Below the pieces are notes generated by a model. That model was not told the origin of the DNA and did no database searches. It was given only the letters and a program-made list of their open reading frames with translations. A stretch of 64,000 nt of DNA, taken from contig NZ_LT629762.1 in NCBI RefSeq assembly GCF_900105155.1, positions 868,001-932,000 on the forward strand, in the 5' to 3' direction. Shown here piece by piece: positions 17,812 to 25,697 of the stretch. Source of the DNA: Pseudomonas prosekii (lineage in GTDB: Bacteria > Pseudomonadota > Gammaproteobacteria > Pseudomonadales > Pseudomonadaceae). Position numbers and translations under genes: made by a program. Within the stretch, counting starts at the first letter, position 1, and the number at the start of each line of letters is the position of its first letter.

Positions 17812-18644
17812 TCAATGAGCTGGGTGAGCGATACGGCGTTAACGACTGCTGCCGGGTGTTTGAAGTCAGCCGCAGCAGTTTTTATGCCTGGCGTCAGCGC
17901 CAAGGCAAGGTGAACCCTGAGCGGGAGAAACTCAAAGCCATGCTGGTCGAGCATCACAAGGAATCCAGAGCTTCCGCGGGGGCGCGCACCCTTTCCAGGG
18001 AGCTGCAAGCCAAGGGGCATCGCGTCGGGAGGCACATGGCTCGCAGCTTGATGCGAGAAGCCGGCGTGGTCAGTCGTCAGCGCCGACGTCACAAATACAA
18101 GTCATCTGGCGTTGAAGCCTTGGTGGCGCCGCACGTGCTTAAGCGCGAGTTTGATGTCACGGCGATCAACCAAGTGTGGTGCGCGGACGTGACGTACATC
18201 AAGGTCGGCACGCGGTGGATGTATTTTGCAGCGGTTCTGGATCTGTTCGCCCGCCGGCTCGTGGGGTGGGCGTTTTCGATGATCTCGGATGCGGAGCTGA
18301 CCTGCGAGGCCCTACGGATGGCGGTTGAGCTGCGAGGCAAACCCAAAGACGTGCTGTTTCACTCCGATCAAGGCTGCCAGTACACCAGCCATAAGTTCAG
18401 GAATGAGTTGCTGGCGAATGGACTGCGGCAAAGCATGAGTCGTAAAGGCGAATGCTGGGATAACGCCCCGATGGAGCGTTTCTTTGGAAGTCTGAAATCA
18501 GAGTGGGTGCCTGAAGCCGGTTACCGCTCGGAGTATGAAGCCCGGGCTGATTTGCAGCGCTACGTGGTGCGCTACAACAACTTCAGGCTCCATAGCTACA
18601 ACGATTACCGGTCACCGGTCGCCATGGAGAAAATGGCGGCGTGA
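17766..18644 (+). CDS. IS3-family transposase OrfB (DDE integrase domain, made by -1 frameshift)
   Basis: The frame is open from the slippery site; a stand-alone GTG start exists at 17856 (FEVSRSSFYAW). It contains the HTH_21-like region and an rve integrase core. Catalytic residues are Asp in VWCADVTYIK, Asp in LFHSDQGCQYTS, and Glu in NAPMERFFGSLKSE. The frame is intact to the stop, so the element may still be active. Confidence 0.92.
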   Translation, partial: GQCSPAFGRQRSFSLINELGERYGVNDCCRVFEVSRSSFYAWRQRQGKVNPEREKLKAMLVEHHKESRASAGARTLSRELQAKGHRVGRHMARSLMREAGVVSRQRRRHKYKSSGVEALVAPHVLKREFDVTAINQVWCADVTYIKVGTRWMYFAAVLDLFARRLVGWAFSMISDAELTCEALRMAVELRGKPKDVLFHSDQGCQYTSHKFRNELLANGLRQSMSRKGECWDNAPMERFFGSLKSEWVPEAGYRSEYEARADLQRYVVRYNNFRLHSYNDYRSPVAMEKMAA

Positions 18645-18684
18645 AAAAACCGTAATTGGTGTCCAGGATTACTTGACCAGATCA

Positions 18685-18766
18685 GGCTTGCCCGCGAATG
18701 GGGCGACGCGGTTTAACTGACGGACCGCGTTATCGTTCTTCGCGGGCAAGCCTCGCTCCTACAAGG
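18685..18766. repeat. Right part of the REPIN split by the IS
   Basis: This is the continuation of the fourth 106-bp array unit after the IS, starting with the duplicated GGC and ending with the usual CTCGCTCCTACAAGG arm. Its centre has diverged slightly (GGGGCGACGCGGTTTAACTG). Confidence 0.92.
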
Positions 18767-18794
18767 GCATCGGTTCGCGCGGAGATCTGGGGTT

Positions 18795-19757
18795 TCAGGT
18801 CAGGCTTTCGTCGATCAGCAGGACCAGTTTCCCCGAGACTGTGTTGCTCGCCAGTTCCGCGAAGGCCGCTTCGGCGTCCTTGATTTTGAAGGCCTTCGCC
18901 AACTGCGGTTTCAACCGACCTTCGGCAAACAATGGCCAAACGTGCTGGCTCAGTTCGCTGAACAAATCAGCCTTGAACTGATCATCGCGGCTGCGCAACG
19001 TCGAGCCCAGCAACTGCACGCGTTTGCCCAATACCTGCGCCAGATCGAGCTTGGCCTCACGGCCGCCCATCAAACCGATCAACACCCAACGGCCATCCAG
19101 CGCCGTCAGCTTCAAGTTCAACGCCGCGTAATTGCCGCCCACCGGATCGAGAATCACGTTGAACGGCCCCAGATCACTCAAGCTCTCCAGGTCGCCAGTG
19201 CGCACCACGCCGCCCTGCGCGCCGAGGGCTTCGCAGTACGCCAGACGCTCAGCCGAACCGACGCTGACCCAGCACGGGCTGCCGAACGCCTTGCACAACT
19301 GGATCGCCGCAGAACCGATGCCACTCGCTCCAGCGTGCAGCAGAACTTTCTCACCGGGCTTGAGCGCGGCAAGATGAAATAAATTTAACCAAACAGTTGC
19401 ATACACTTCCGGCAACCCGGCGGCCTCGGCCAGCGACACACCTTCGGGAACCGGCAACACGTGCCGTCCGTCGACAACCACTTCCTCGGCCATGCCGCCC
19501 CCGGCCAGCAAGGCGCAAACCCGGTCCCCGACCTGCCAGGACGAGCCCGCGCCGACCTCGCTGATCACCCCCGAACACTCAAGACCCAGCACCTGACTGG
19601 CTCCCGGCGGGGGCGGATAAAGGCCTGCCTTCTGTAACAAATCGGCGCGATTGAGGCCCGCTGCCGCCACCCGAATCCGCACTTGTCCTACATCACACGT
19701 AGGACTCGGCTCTTCAACCCACTCCACTTGACCGTCAACGCCTTGCAATGCTTTCAC
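18795..19757 (-). CDS. NAD(P)H-quinone oxidoreductase, zeta-crystallin/PIG3-like (MDR superfamily)
   Basis: The 320-aa protein belongs to the zinc-free medium-chain dehydrogenase/reductase family that reduces quinones with NAD(P)H. The N-terminal catalytic half has AGLNRADLLQKAGLYPPPPG (about residues 34-53), a hallmark of the TP53I3/PIG3-like group. The Rossmann half has HAGASGIGSAAIQLCKAFG (about 140-158). It lacks structural zinc cysteines. The start is GTG with GGAGG upstream. It is divergent from prc, with the two starts about 140 bp apart. As I recall, the same pairing occurs in P. aeruginosa (PA3256/PA3257). Confidence 0.9.
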   Translation of the reverse strand: MKALQGVDGQVEWVEEPSPTCDVGQVRIRVAAAGLNRADLLQKAGLYPPPPGASQVLGLECSGVISEVGAGSSWQVGDRVCALLAGGGMAEEVVVDGRHVLPVPEGVSLAEAAGLPEVYATVWLNLFHLAALKPGEKVLLHAGASGIGSAAIQLCKAFGSPCWVSVGSAERLAYCEALGAQGGVVRTGDLESLSDLGPFNVILDPVGGNYAALNLKLTALDGRWVLIGLMGGREAKLDLAQVLGKRVQLLGSTLRSRDDQFKADLFSELSQHVWPLFAEGRLKPQLAKAFKIKDAEAAFAELASNTVSGKLVLLIDESLT

Positions 19758-19897
19758 AGTGCCTCCATAGTGAGTCTGGACTGAGCCCGGCGCTGTATCA
19801 CCGGGCTTTCTTGCATTATGTGACCGGCCCTTTGTGGAACCGGCGACTTCAAAGACGGCCTAATATGCGTGATCAATTGTCCCCGCGTCGAATCAGC

Positions 19898-21979
19898 ATG
19901 AAGCAACTGTTCCCCAGCACCGCCCTAGCCCTATTCATTGGTATCGGCCTTCTGCCGATGTCGAGCAATTCGTTTGCAGCCAATAGCTGGGACAAACTTC
20001 AGCCTGATCGTGACGAAGTAATCGCCAGTCTGAACGTCGTCGAGCTGCTCAAACGCCACCACTACAGCAAGCCGCCGCTCGACGATGCGCGCTCGGTGAT
20101 CATCTACGACAGCTACCTCAAGCTGCTGGATCCATCGCGCAGCTACTTCATGGCCAGCGACATCGCCGAATTCGACAAATGGAAAACCCAGTTTGACGAC
20201 TTCCTCAAAAGCGGCGATCTGAACGCCGGGTTCACCATCTACAAGCGCTACCTGGACCGCGTCAAAGCGCGTCTGGACTTCGCCCTTGCCGAGCTGAACA
20301 AAGGCGTCGACAAAATCGACTTCACCACCAAAGAAACCTTGCTGATTGATCGCAAGGACGCTGCGTGGCTCAAATCCACCGCCGAACTCGACGACCTGTG
20401 GCGCAAACGCGTCAAGGACGAAGTGCTGCGGATGAAGATCGCCGGCAAGGATTCCAAGCAAATCCAGGAAACCCTGACCAAGCGCTACAAGAACCAACTG
20501 TCGCGTCTGGACCAGACCCGCCCGGAAGATATCTTCCAGGCGTACATCAACACCTTCGCCATGTCCTACGACCCGCACACCAACTATCTGTCGCCGGATA
20601 ACGCGGAAAACTTCGACATCAACATGAGCCTGTCCCTCGAAGGCATCGGCGCCGTGTTGCAGAGCGACAACGACCAGGTGAAAGTCGTGCGTCTGGTGCC
20701 AGCCGGCCCGGCCGACAAGACCAAACAGGTTGCACCGGCCGACAAGATCATCGGCGTTGCCCAAGGCAACAAAGAGATGGTCGACGTGGTTGGCTGGCGT
20801 CTCGACGAAGTGGTCAAACTGATCCGTGGTCCGAAAGGCACCATCGTGCGCCTGGAAGTCATCCCGGCGAGCAATGCGCCGAACGACCAGACCACCAAGA
20901 TCGTGCCGATCACCCGCGAAGCCGTGAAGCTTGAAGACCAGGCTGTGAAGAAGTCGGTCCTCAACCTGAAACAGGATGGCAAGGACTACAAACTCGGCGT
21001 CATCGAGATTCCAGCCTTCTATCTCGACTTCAAAGCGTTCCGCGCTGGCGATCCGGACTACAAGAGCACCACGCGCGACGTCAAGAAACTGCTGACCGAG
21101 CTGCAGAAAGACAAAGTTGACGGCGTGGTCATCGACCTGCGCAACAACGGCGGCGGTTCCCTGCAGGAAGCCACCGAGCTGACCAGCCTGTTCATCGACA
21201 AAGGTCCGACTGTCCTCGTGCGTAACGCCGATGGCCGGGTCGATGTGCTCGAAGATGAAAACCCGGGCGCGTTCTACAAAGGCCCAATGGCGTTGCTGGT
21301 CAACCGCTTGTCCGCCTCGGCTTCGGAGATTTTCGCCGGCGCCATGCAGGACTATCACCGCGCGTTGATCGTCGGCGGCCAGACCTTCGGCAAAGGCACC
21401 GTGCAGACCATTCAGCCGCTGAACCATGGCGAACTGAAACTGACCCTAGCCAAGTTCTACCGGGTTTCCGGCCAGAGCACCCAGCATCAAGGCGTGCTGC
21501 CGGATGTCGATTTCCCGTCGATCATCGACACCAAGGAAATTGGCGAAAGCGCCCTGCCGGAAGCCATGCCGTGGGACACCATCAAAGCGGCGATCAAGCC
21601 TGCGAGCGACCCGTTCAAGCCGTACCTCACCGAGCTCAAATCCGAGCATGACGTGCGTTCGGCCAAAGATGCCGAGTTCGTGTTCATCCGTGACAAGCTG
21701 GCCCTGGCGCAGAAACTGATGGAAGAAAAAACCGTCAGCCTCAACGAAGCCGATCGTCGCAAGCAACACGCCGACATCGAAGCCAAGCAACTGGTCATGG
21801 AAAACATCCGTCGCAAAGCCAAGGGCGAAGAACCGCTCAAAGAGCTGAAGAAAGAAGACGAAGATGTGATCGCGGCCGAGCCGGACAAGACCAAACCGGA
21901 AGACGATGCCTACCTGAGCGAGACCGGGCGGATTCTGCTGGATTACTTGAAACTGAACACCACGGTAGCCAAGCACTAA
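19898..21979 (+). CDS. prc: C-terminal processing periplasmic protease Prc/Tsp (S41A)
   Basis: This about 693-aa periplasmic serine protease degrades or trims proteins with nonpolar C-termini; in P. aeruginosa the homologue influences alginate control through MucA. A signal peptide (MKQLFPSTALALFIGIG, cleavage near SFAA) leads to the N-terminal Prc domain, a PDZ domain (LSLEGIGAVLQSDNDQVKV onward) and the catalytic core. The Ser/Lys dyad is in NRLSASASEIFAG and GGQTFGKGTVQT. A C-terminal DUF3340-type region is rich in charged residues. The frame opens at 19748, but I chose the ATG at 19898 because it gives a standard signal peptide; the ATG at 19865 is an alternative. Confidence 0.95.
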   Translation: MKQLFPSTALALFIGIGLLPMSSNSFAANSWDKLQPDRDEVIASLNVVELLKRHHYSKPPLDDARSVIIYDSYLKLLDPSRSYFMASDIAEFDKWKTQFDDFLKSGDLNAGFTIYKRYLDRVKARLDFALAELNKGVDKIDFTTKETLLIDRKDAAWLKSTAELDDLWRKRVKDEVLRMKIAGKDSKQIQETLTKRYKNQLSRLDQTRPEDIFQAYINTFAMSYDPHTNYLSPDNAENFDINMSLSLEGIGAVLQSDNDQVKVVRLVPAGPADKTKQVAPADKIIGVAQGNKEMVDVVGWRLDEVVKLIRGPKGTIVRLEVIPASNAPNDQTTKIVPITREAVKLEDQAVKKSVLNLKQDGKDYKLGVIEIPAFYLDFKAFRAGDPDYKSTTRDVKKLLTELQKDKVDGVVIDLRNNGGGSLQEATELTSLFIDKGPTVLVRNADGRVDVLEDENPGAFYKGPMALLVNRLSASASEIFAGAMQDYHRALIVGGQTFGKGTVQTIQPLNHGELKLTLAKFYRVSGQSTQHQGVLPDVDFPSIIDTKEIGESALPEAMPWDTIKAAIKPASDPFKPYLTELKSEHDVRSAKDAEFVFIRDKLALAQKLMEEKTVSLNEADRRKQHADIEAKQLVMENIRRKAKGEEPLKELKKEDEDVIAAEPDKTKPEDDAYLSETGRILLDYLKLNTTVAKH

Positions 21980-21996
21980 TGATGGCAATTTAACGC

Positions 21997-22016
21997 TGAC
22001 GCTCCTCGGAGCGTCA
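21997..22016. other. Perfect 20-bp palindrome after prc
   Basis: TGACGCTCC TC GGAGCGTCA forms a hairpin with nine paired bases just after the prc stop. It is not followed by a T run, so it is not a standard terminator on its own and may be an mRNA 3'-end stabiliser or a protein site. Confidence 0.5.
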
Positions 22017-22044
22017 TCAAACAGTCATCAATCTGTCGTGAAAT

Positions 22045-22094
22045 AAAGGATTGGGACCGCCTCTTCAACAAGAGTCGCTCCCAGTCCTTTTTTT
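22045..22094 (+). terminator. Rho-independent terminator of prc
   Basis: A 21-nt stem (AAAGGATTGGGACCGCC... pairing with ...CGCTCCCAGTCCTTT, a few mismatches) with a CAAC loop is followed by TTTT. The A-rich left side also suits reverse-strand termination. It ends only 16 bp before the start codon of the EAL/GGDEF gene. Confidence 0.88.
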
Positions 22095-22110
22095 ATTGCC
22101 AGAGATCGCC

Positions 22111-23901
22111 ATGACCATGACCGAACAGCTGAGTGCCTTGAGTTCAATACTGGCTCAAAGCGGCTTGCACAGCTTGTTCCAGCCGATCATCTCGCTCTCC
22201 GAAAGACGAATCATCGGTTACGAAGCCCTCAGCCGCGGCCCGTCCAACAGTCCGCTGCACTCCCCCATCGCGCTGTTCGCCGTGGCCCGTCAGGCCGGGC
22301 GTCTCAGCGAACTGGAAATAGCCTGCCGCGCCAGCGCTTGCCGACGCTTCAACGAACAGCAACTGCCGGGCAAACTGTTTCTCAACGTCTCGCCGGAATC
22401 GCTGCTCGAAGCCGCGCACCAGCCGGGCCGCACCCTGCAACTGCTGCAAGACTTCGGCATCCCGCCGAGCCAAGTGGTCATCGAACTCACCGAACAAACC
22501 CCGACCGACGATTTCCAGTTGCTGCAAAACGCCCTGCATCACTACCGGGCGATGGGTTTTTCCATCGCGCTGGATGATCTGGGCGCGGGTTACTCGAGTT
22601 TGCGTTTGTGGTCCGAGCTGCGGCCGGACTACGTGAAGATTGACCGGCACTTTATCGACGGCATTCATCAGGACGCGCTCAAACGCGAGTTCGTCGGTTC
22701 GATTTTGCAGATCGCCAAAGCCTCGCGCGCGCAAGTGATCGCCGAAGGCATCGAGCTGCCGGAAGAACTCGCGGTGTTGACCGAAATGGGCGTCGACCTG
22801 GTGCAAGGCTATTTGCTCTGCCGCCCGCAGGAACAACCGCCGCGCGACGCGCGCAACCTGATGCCCAAACACGACAGCGCAGCCGTTGCGCTGAATGATG
22901 AAGGCAGCGACCTCAGCGCCCTGCTCAACGAGCAACCGGCAGTCAACCGCGACACCCCGACCGCCACCGTACTCGAAGCATTCCGCCGCCAAGCCAACCT
23001 CAACTCGCTGGCGGTGCTCGACGAACAAGGCCAGCCGTGCGGCATCGTCCACCGCCATTCGCTCTCCGACGCGCTGCTCAAGCCCTTCGCCACCGACCTG
23101 TTCGCGCGCAAACCGATCAGCCGCTTGATGAACGACGATTTTCTCGCCGTCGAAATGAGCCAGTCGCTGCAACAAGTCAGCCGGCTGATCACCAGCCGCG
23201 CCCGCCAACGCATCGAAGAAGACTTCATCATCACCCTCAACGGCGGTTACCTGGGCCTGGGCCGAGTCATCGACGTGCTCAAACTCATCACCGAACTGAA
23301 AATCCAACAAGCGCGCTACGCCAACCCGCTGACCCTGCTGCCCGGCAACGTGCCGATCCAGCAATGCCTGACCCGCCTGCTGCAACAGGCGCGCGAATCG
23401 GTGATCTGCTACGTCGACATCGACAGCTTCAAACCCTTCAACGACATCTACGGCTACGGCCGCGGCGACGAAGTCTTGTTGTGCCTGGCGCAATGCCTGA
23501 ACGACCGCGTCGACCCGTCCCGCGACTTCGTCGGACACATCGGTGGCGACGACTTCTTACTGGTGCTCGGTCCGGAAGATTGGCGCAAACGCCTGAACCA
23601 GTTACTCGACGACTTCCAGAGCCAGTGCCGACGCTTTTACCGCAGCGAACACCTCGACGCCGGCTGCTTCATCGCCCCCAACCGCCAAGGCGTGAGGCAA
23701 GAATTCCCGTTGTTGTCATTGTCGATTGGCGTCGTGCACCTGCACCCCCAAGCCTGCGCCGGGCTGGACGCAAGCCTGCTGGCCGAGATGGCCTCCCAAG
23801 CCAAACACCACGCGAAAAACGTGCCGGGCTACAGCGTGCACGTAATCGATAGCCTCGCCGTGCACTGGCGAGAAAGTGAATTACTGATGGGCCAGCGGTA
23901 A
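22111..23901 (+). CDS. EAL-CBS-GGDEF protein (cyclic-di-GMP phosphodiesterase/cyclase-type)
   Basis: This 596-aa cytoplasmic protein has an EAL domain (about residues 15-245) with the EAL motif at 38-40 in YEALSRGP, ELTEQTP, DDLGAGYSS, VKIDRHFIDGI and VIAEGIE, all expected for an active c-di-GMP phosphodiesterase. A CBS-like pair follows (about 265-400), then a GGDEF domain whose signature reads GGDDF (residues 478-482) instead of GGDEF/GGEEF. This order matches what I recall for PA3258, also beside prc. The ATG at 22111 lies after the terminator; the frame's earlier opening at 22051 is inside that hairpin. Activity of the cyclase half is uncertain. Confidence 0.9.
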   Translation: MTMTEQLSALSSILAQSGLHSLFQPIISLSERRIIGYEALSRGPSNSPLHSPIALFAVARQAGRLSELEIACRASACRRFNEQQLPGKLFLNVSPESLLEAAHQPGRTLQLLQDFGIPPSQVVIELTEQTPTDDFQLLQNALHHYRAMGFSIALDDLGAGYSSLRLWSELRPDYVKIDRHFIDGIHQDALKREFVGSILQIAKASRAQVIAEGIELPEELAVLTEMGVDLVQGYLLCRPQEQPPRDARNLMPKHDSAAVALNDEGSDLSALLNEQPAVNRDTPTATVLEAFRRQANLNSLAVLDEQGQPCGIVHRHSLSDALLKPFATDLFARKPISRLMNDDFLAVEMSQSLQQVSRLITSRARQRIEEDFIITLNGGYLGLGRVIDVLKLITELKIQQARYANPLTLLPGNVPIQQCLTRLLQQARESVICYVDIDSFKPFNDIYGYGRGDEVLLCLAQCLNDRVDPSRDFVGHIGGDDFLLVLGPEDWRKRLNQLLDDFQSQCRRFYRSEHLDAGCFIAPNRQGVRQEFPLLSLSIGVVHLHPQACAGLDASLLAEMASQAKHHAKNVPGYSVHVIDSLAVHWRESELLMGQR

Positions 23902-23968
23902 CAAACTGAATCGCCCCTAGTTTCGTAGACACCTCCAAGCCTTAAAATGAGGCCCATTAGGAGGTGCC

Positions 23969-24247
23969 ATGAGCAACCAGCGATATCCCGAAGAATTCAA
24001 AATCCAGGCGGTCAAGCAAGTGACCGAAAAGCAGCTTCCTGTCTCGGAGGTGGCTGCACGATTGGGTGTGTCCGTGCACAGCCTCTATGCCTGGGTTAAG
24101 CGCTACACCAAGCCCCAAGAACAGCGCGTTGAGGAGGATGATCAAAGCGCTGAGGTTCGTCGTCTACGTGCCGAGCTGAAACGGGTGACGGAGGAGCGAG
24201 ACATCTTAAAAAAGGCCGCCGCGTACTTTGCCAAGGAGTGCGGCTGA
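23969..24247 (+). CDS. IS3-family transposase OrfA
   Basis: The 92-aa protein starts MSNQRYPEEFKIQAVKQV and has an HTH (EVAARLGVSVHSLYAWVKR) plus a coiled coil (EVRRLRAELKRVTEERDILKK). GGAGGTGCC precedes the ATG. The slippery site AAAAAAG at 24208-24214 would direct a -1 shift into OrfB. Confidence 0.92.
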   Translation: MSNQRYPEEFKIQAVKQVTEKQLPVSEVAARLGVSVHSLYAWVKRYTKPQEQRVEEDDQSAEVRRLRAELKRVTEERDILKKAAAYFAKECG

Positions 24248-25119
24248 AGTACGCCTTTATTAAGCAGCAATCGGGTCATTACGCGATTCGACGGCTTTGC
24301 CTGACGCTCAAGGTTCATCCCAGCGGCTACTACGCGTGGCTATCAGAACCAAAATCTGCGCGAGCCAAGGACGATCAGCGACTGCTTGGATTGATCAAAC
24401 ACTCCTGGCTGGAAAGCGGTGGCGTTTATGGCTATCGCAAGATCCATGATGACCTGCGAGAGGTTGGTGAGAGCTGTGGCCGTCACCGGGTGGCTAGGTT
24501 GATGCGCCTTGAGGGTTTACGTTCTCAGACTGGGTATCGACGGAGGCCGGGAAAATATGGCGGTAAACCAGCCGTTGCCTCACCGAACTTACTGAAGCGC
24601 CAATTCGATGTCAGAGAACCCAACAAAGTCTGGGTCACAGACATTACCTACATCCGAACATATGAAGGCTGGCTGTATTTGGCCGTGGTGCTCGATCTGT
24701 TTTCACGCCAGATCATTGGTTGGTCAATGAAGTCGCAGATGACCAGCGACGTAGCCATTGATGCACTGCTGATGGCGGTTTGGAGACGTAAGCCGAAGCA
24801 AGAGGTGATGATCCACTCAGATCAAGGCAGTCAGTACAGCAGCTCAGACTGGCGAAGCTTCTTGAAAGCTAACAACCTGGTGGCCAGCATGAGTCGTCGA
24901 GGTAACTGCCACGACAACGCTGTGGCGGAGAGCTTTTTCCAGCTGCTAAAGCGGGAACGGATCAAGCGTAAAATCTACACTACACGCCAGGATGCTCGGG
25001 ATGATGTGTTCGATTACATCGAGATGTTTTACAACCCAAAACGACGCCACAGTTTCAACAATCAGCTGTCACCGGTAGAGTTTGAAAAGCGTTACGCAGC
25101 GAGCCTGGAGAGTGTCTAG
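24238..25119 (+). CDS. IS3-family transposase OrfB
   Basis: The frame lies -1 relative to OrfA and overlaps it; a GTG at 24238 is the nominal independent start, but the product is expected mainly as an OrfAB fusion. Catalytic Asp residues are in VWVTDITYIR and MIHSDQGSQYSS, and Glu in NAVAESFFQLLKRE, giving a complete DDE triad. The domain order is HTH_21 (GVYGYRKIHDDL) followed by the rve core. Confidence 0.93.
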   Translation: MRLKYAFIKQQSGHYAIRRLCLTLKVHPSGYYAWLSEPKSARAKDDQRLLGLIKHSWLESGGVYGYRKIHDDLREVGESCGRHRVARLMRLEGLRSQTGYRRRPGKYGGKPAVASPNLLKRQFDVREPNKVWVTDITYIRTYEGWLYLAVVLDLFSRQIIGWSMKSQMTSDVAIDALLMAVWRRKPKQEVMIHSDQGSQYSSSDWRSFLKANNLVASMSRRGNCHDNAVAESFFQLLKRERIKRKIYTTRQDARDDVFDYIEMFYNPKRRHSFNNQLSPVEFEKRYAASLESV

Positions 25120-25137
25120 AAAACCCGGGGCGATTCA

Positions 25138-25539
25138 TTGGACTGGAAAAACTGGCAAGTCAGCATTAATTGCCTGCATCCAAATTACAAAAAGATCAAG
25201 GACTCGTTGCATTCATCGGGCATACCGATTGCATCTACCATAGGTAACAGGCTCACGAAAGCAATCCCCGAGGCTTGGACGATTTCTTTAAACCCTATAA
25301 TGCCTGCAAGCCACAAGTCCCAAATACTGAAAGCAGTGTTGCCTTTTGGCTTTGATGGAATTGAACTATATTTCCCTGTTCCAGAAGCTGGTGAAACCGA
25401 AGATGTATACATCGGCGGTTATGGCGTAGGTAACTACTCAAAAATAACACCAGATCTATTGAGGCTTTTAGATGATGAAATTAGTGATGCCGAACTGTCC
25501 ACATACTGCATAAATAATCAGGTCCACCTATCAATTTAA
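25138..25539 (+). pseudogene. Truncated orphan gene of unknown function, AT-richer than its surroundings
   Basis: A 133-codon frame starts at the first base after the IS right end (TTG) and runs to TAA; upstream the same frame enters the IS without a start codon of its own. The true N-terminus is therefore probably lost. The product (DWKNWQVSINCLHPNYKK... ending CINNQVHLSI) is a soluble, acidic-looking protein that I do not recognise. A small, low-GC orphan of this kind can be an immunity gene of a polymorphic toxin, but no toxin gene is visible and this is only a guess. Base composition is clearly less GC-rich than the flanking genes. Confidence 0.6.
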
Positions 25540-25566
25540 TCGTCCCAATTCTCGTAGACAGACAGA
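25538..25566 (+). mobile_element. Relic IS end related to the preceding IS3 element
   Basis: TTAATCGTCCCAATTCTCGT followed by AGACA matches the left end of the element at 23907 at 20 of the first 26 positions, with CTCGTAGACA almost intact. No transposase lies beside it. The roughly 130 bp that follow, up to the methyltransferase stop, hold no gene I can support and may be more of the same remnant. Confidence 0.6.
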
Positions 25567-25697
25567 ATGACCGCAATTAGCCGAAAGCAGGATTACCAAG
25601 GCCTGCTTCGGCAAAGCAGCCACTGATAGTAACGGTCGGCTATAAAAGCAAAAAATGCCTACAGCTCAAACCGGTCGCACACAGTTCATCACAAACC

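Larger units (their letters stand above)
17436..18684 (+). mobile_element. IS3-family insertion sequence (1,249 bp, complete)
   Basis: The ends are imperfect inverted repeats: left TGAACTGGCCTAATGATTT and, reading inward, right TGATCTGGTCAAGTAATCC, both continuing into TGGACAC. The 3-bp sequence GGC is present on both sides (17433-17435 and 18685-18687), and removing the element plus one GGC rebuilds a normal REP. It encodes OrfA and OrfB in overlapping frames with an A6G slippery site. The insertion point is the loop of the REP palindrome. I cannot assign an ISfinder name. Confidence 0.95.
23907..25137 (+). mobile_element. IS3-family insertion sequence (1,231 bp)
   Basis: Inverted ends start TGAATCGCCCC and continue with TTTCGTAGACAC (left) and TTTTCTAGACAC (right, read inward). 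OrfA and OrfB are intact. I see no target duplication: AAC precedes the left end and TTG follows the right end. That suggests a deletion or recombination next to the element after insertion. The left end lies five bases after the EAL gene stop; the right end abuts a truncated AT-richer gene. It is a different element from the one at 17.4 kb. Confidence 0.93.
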
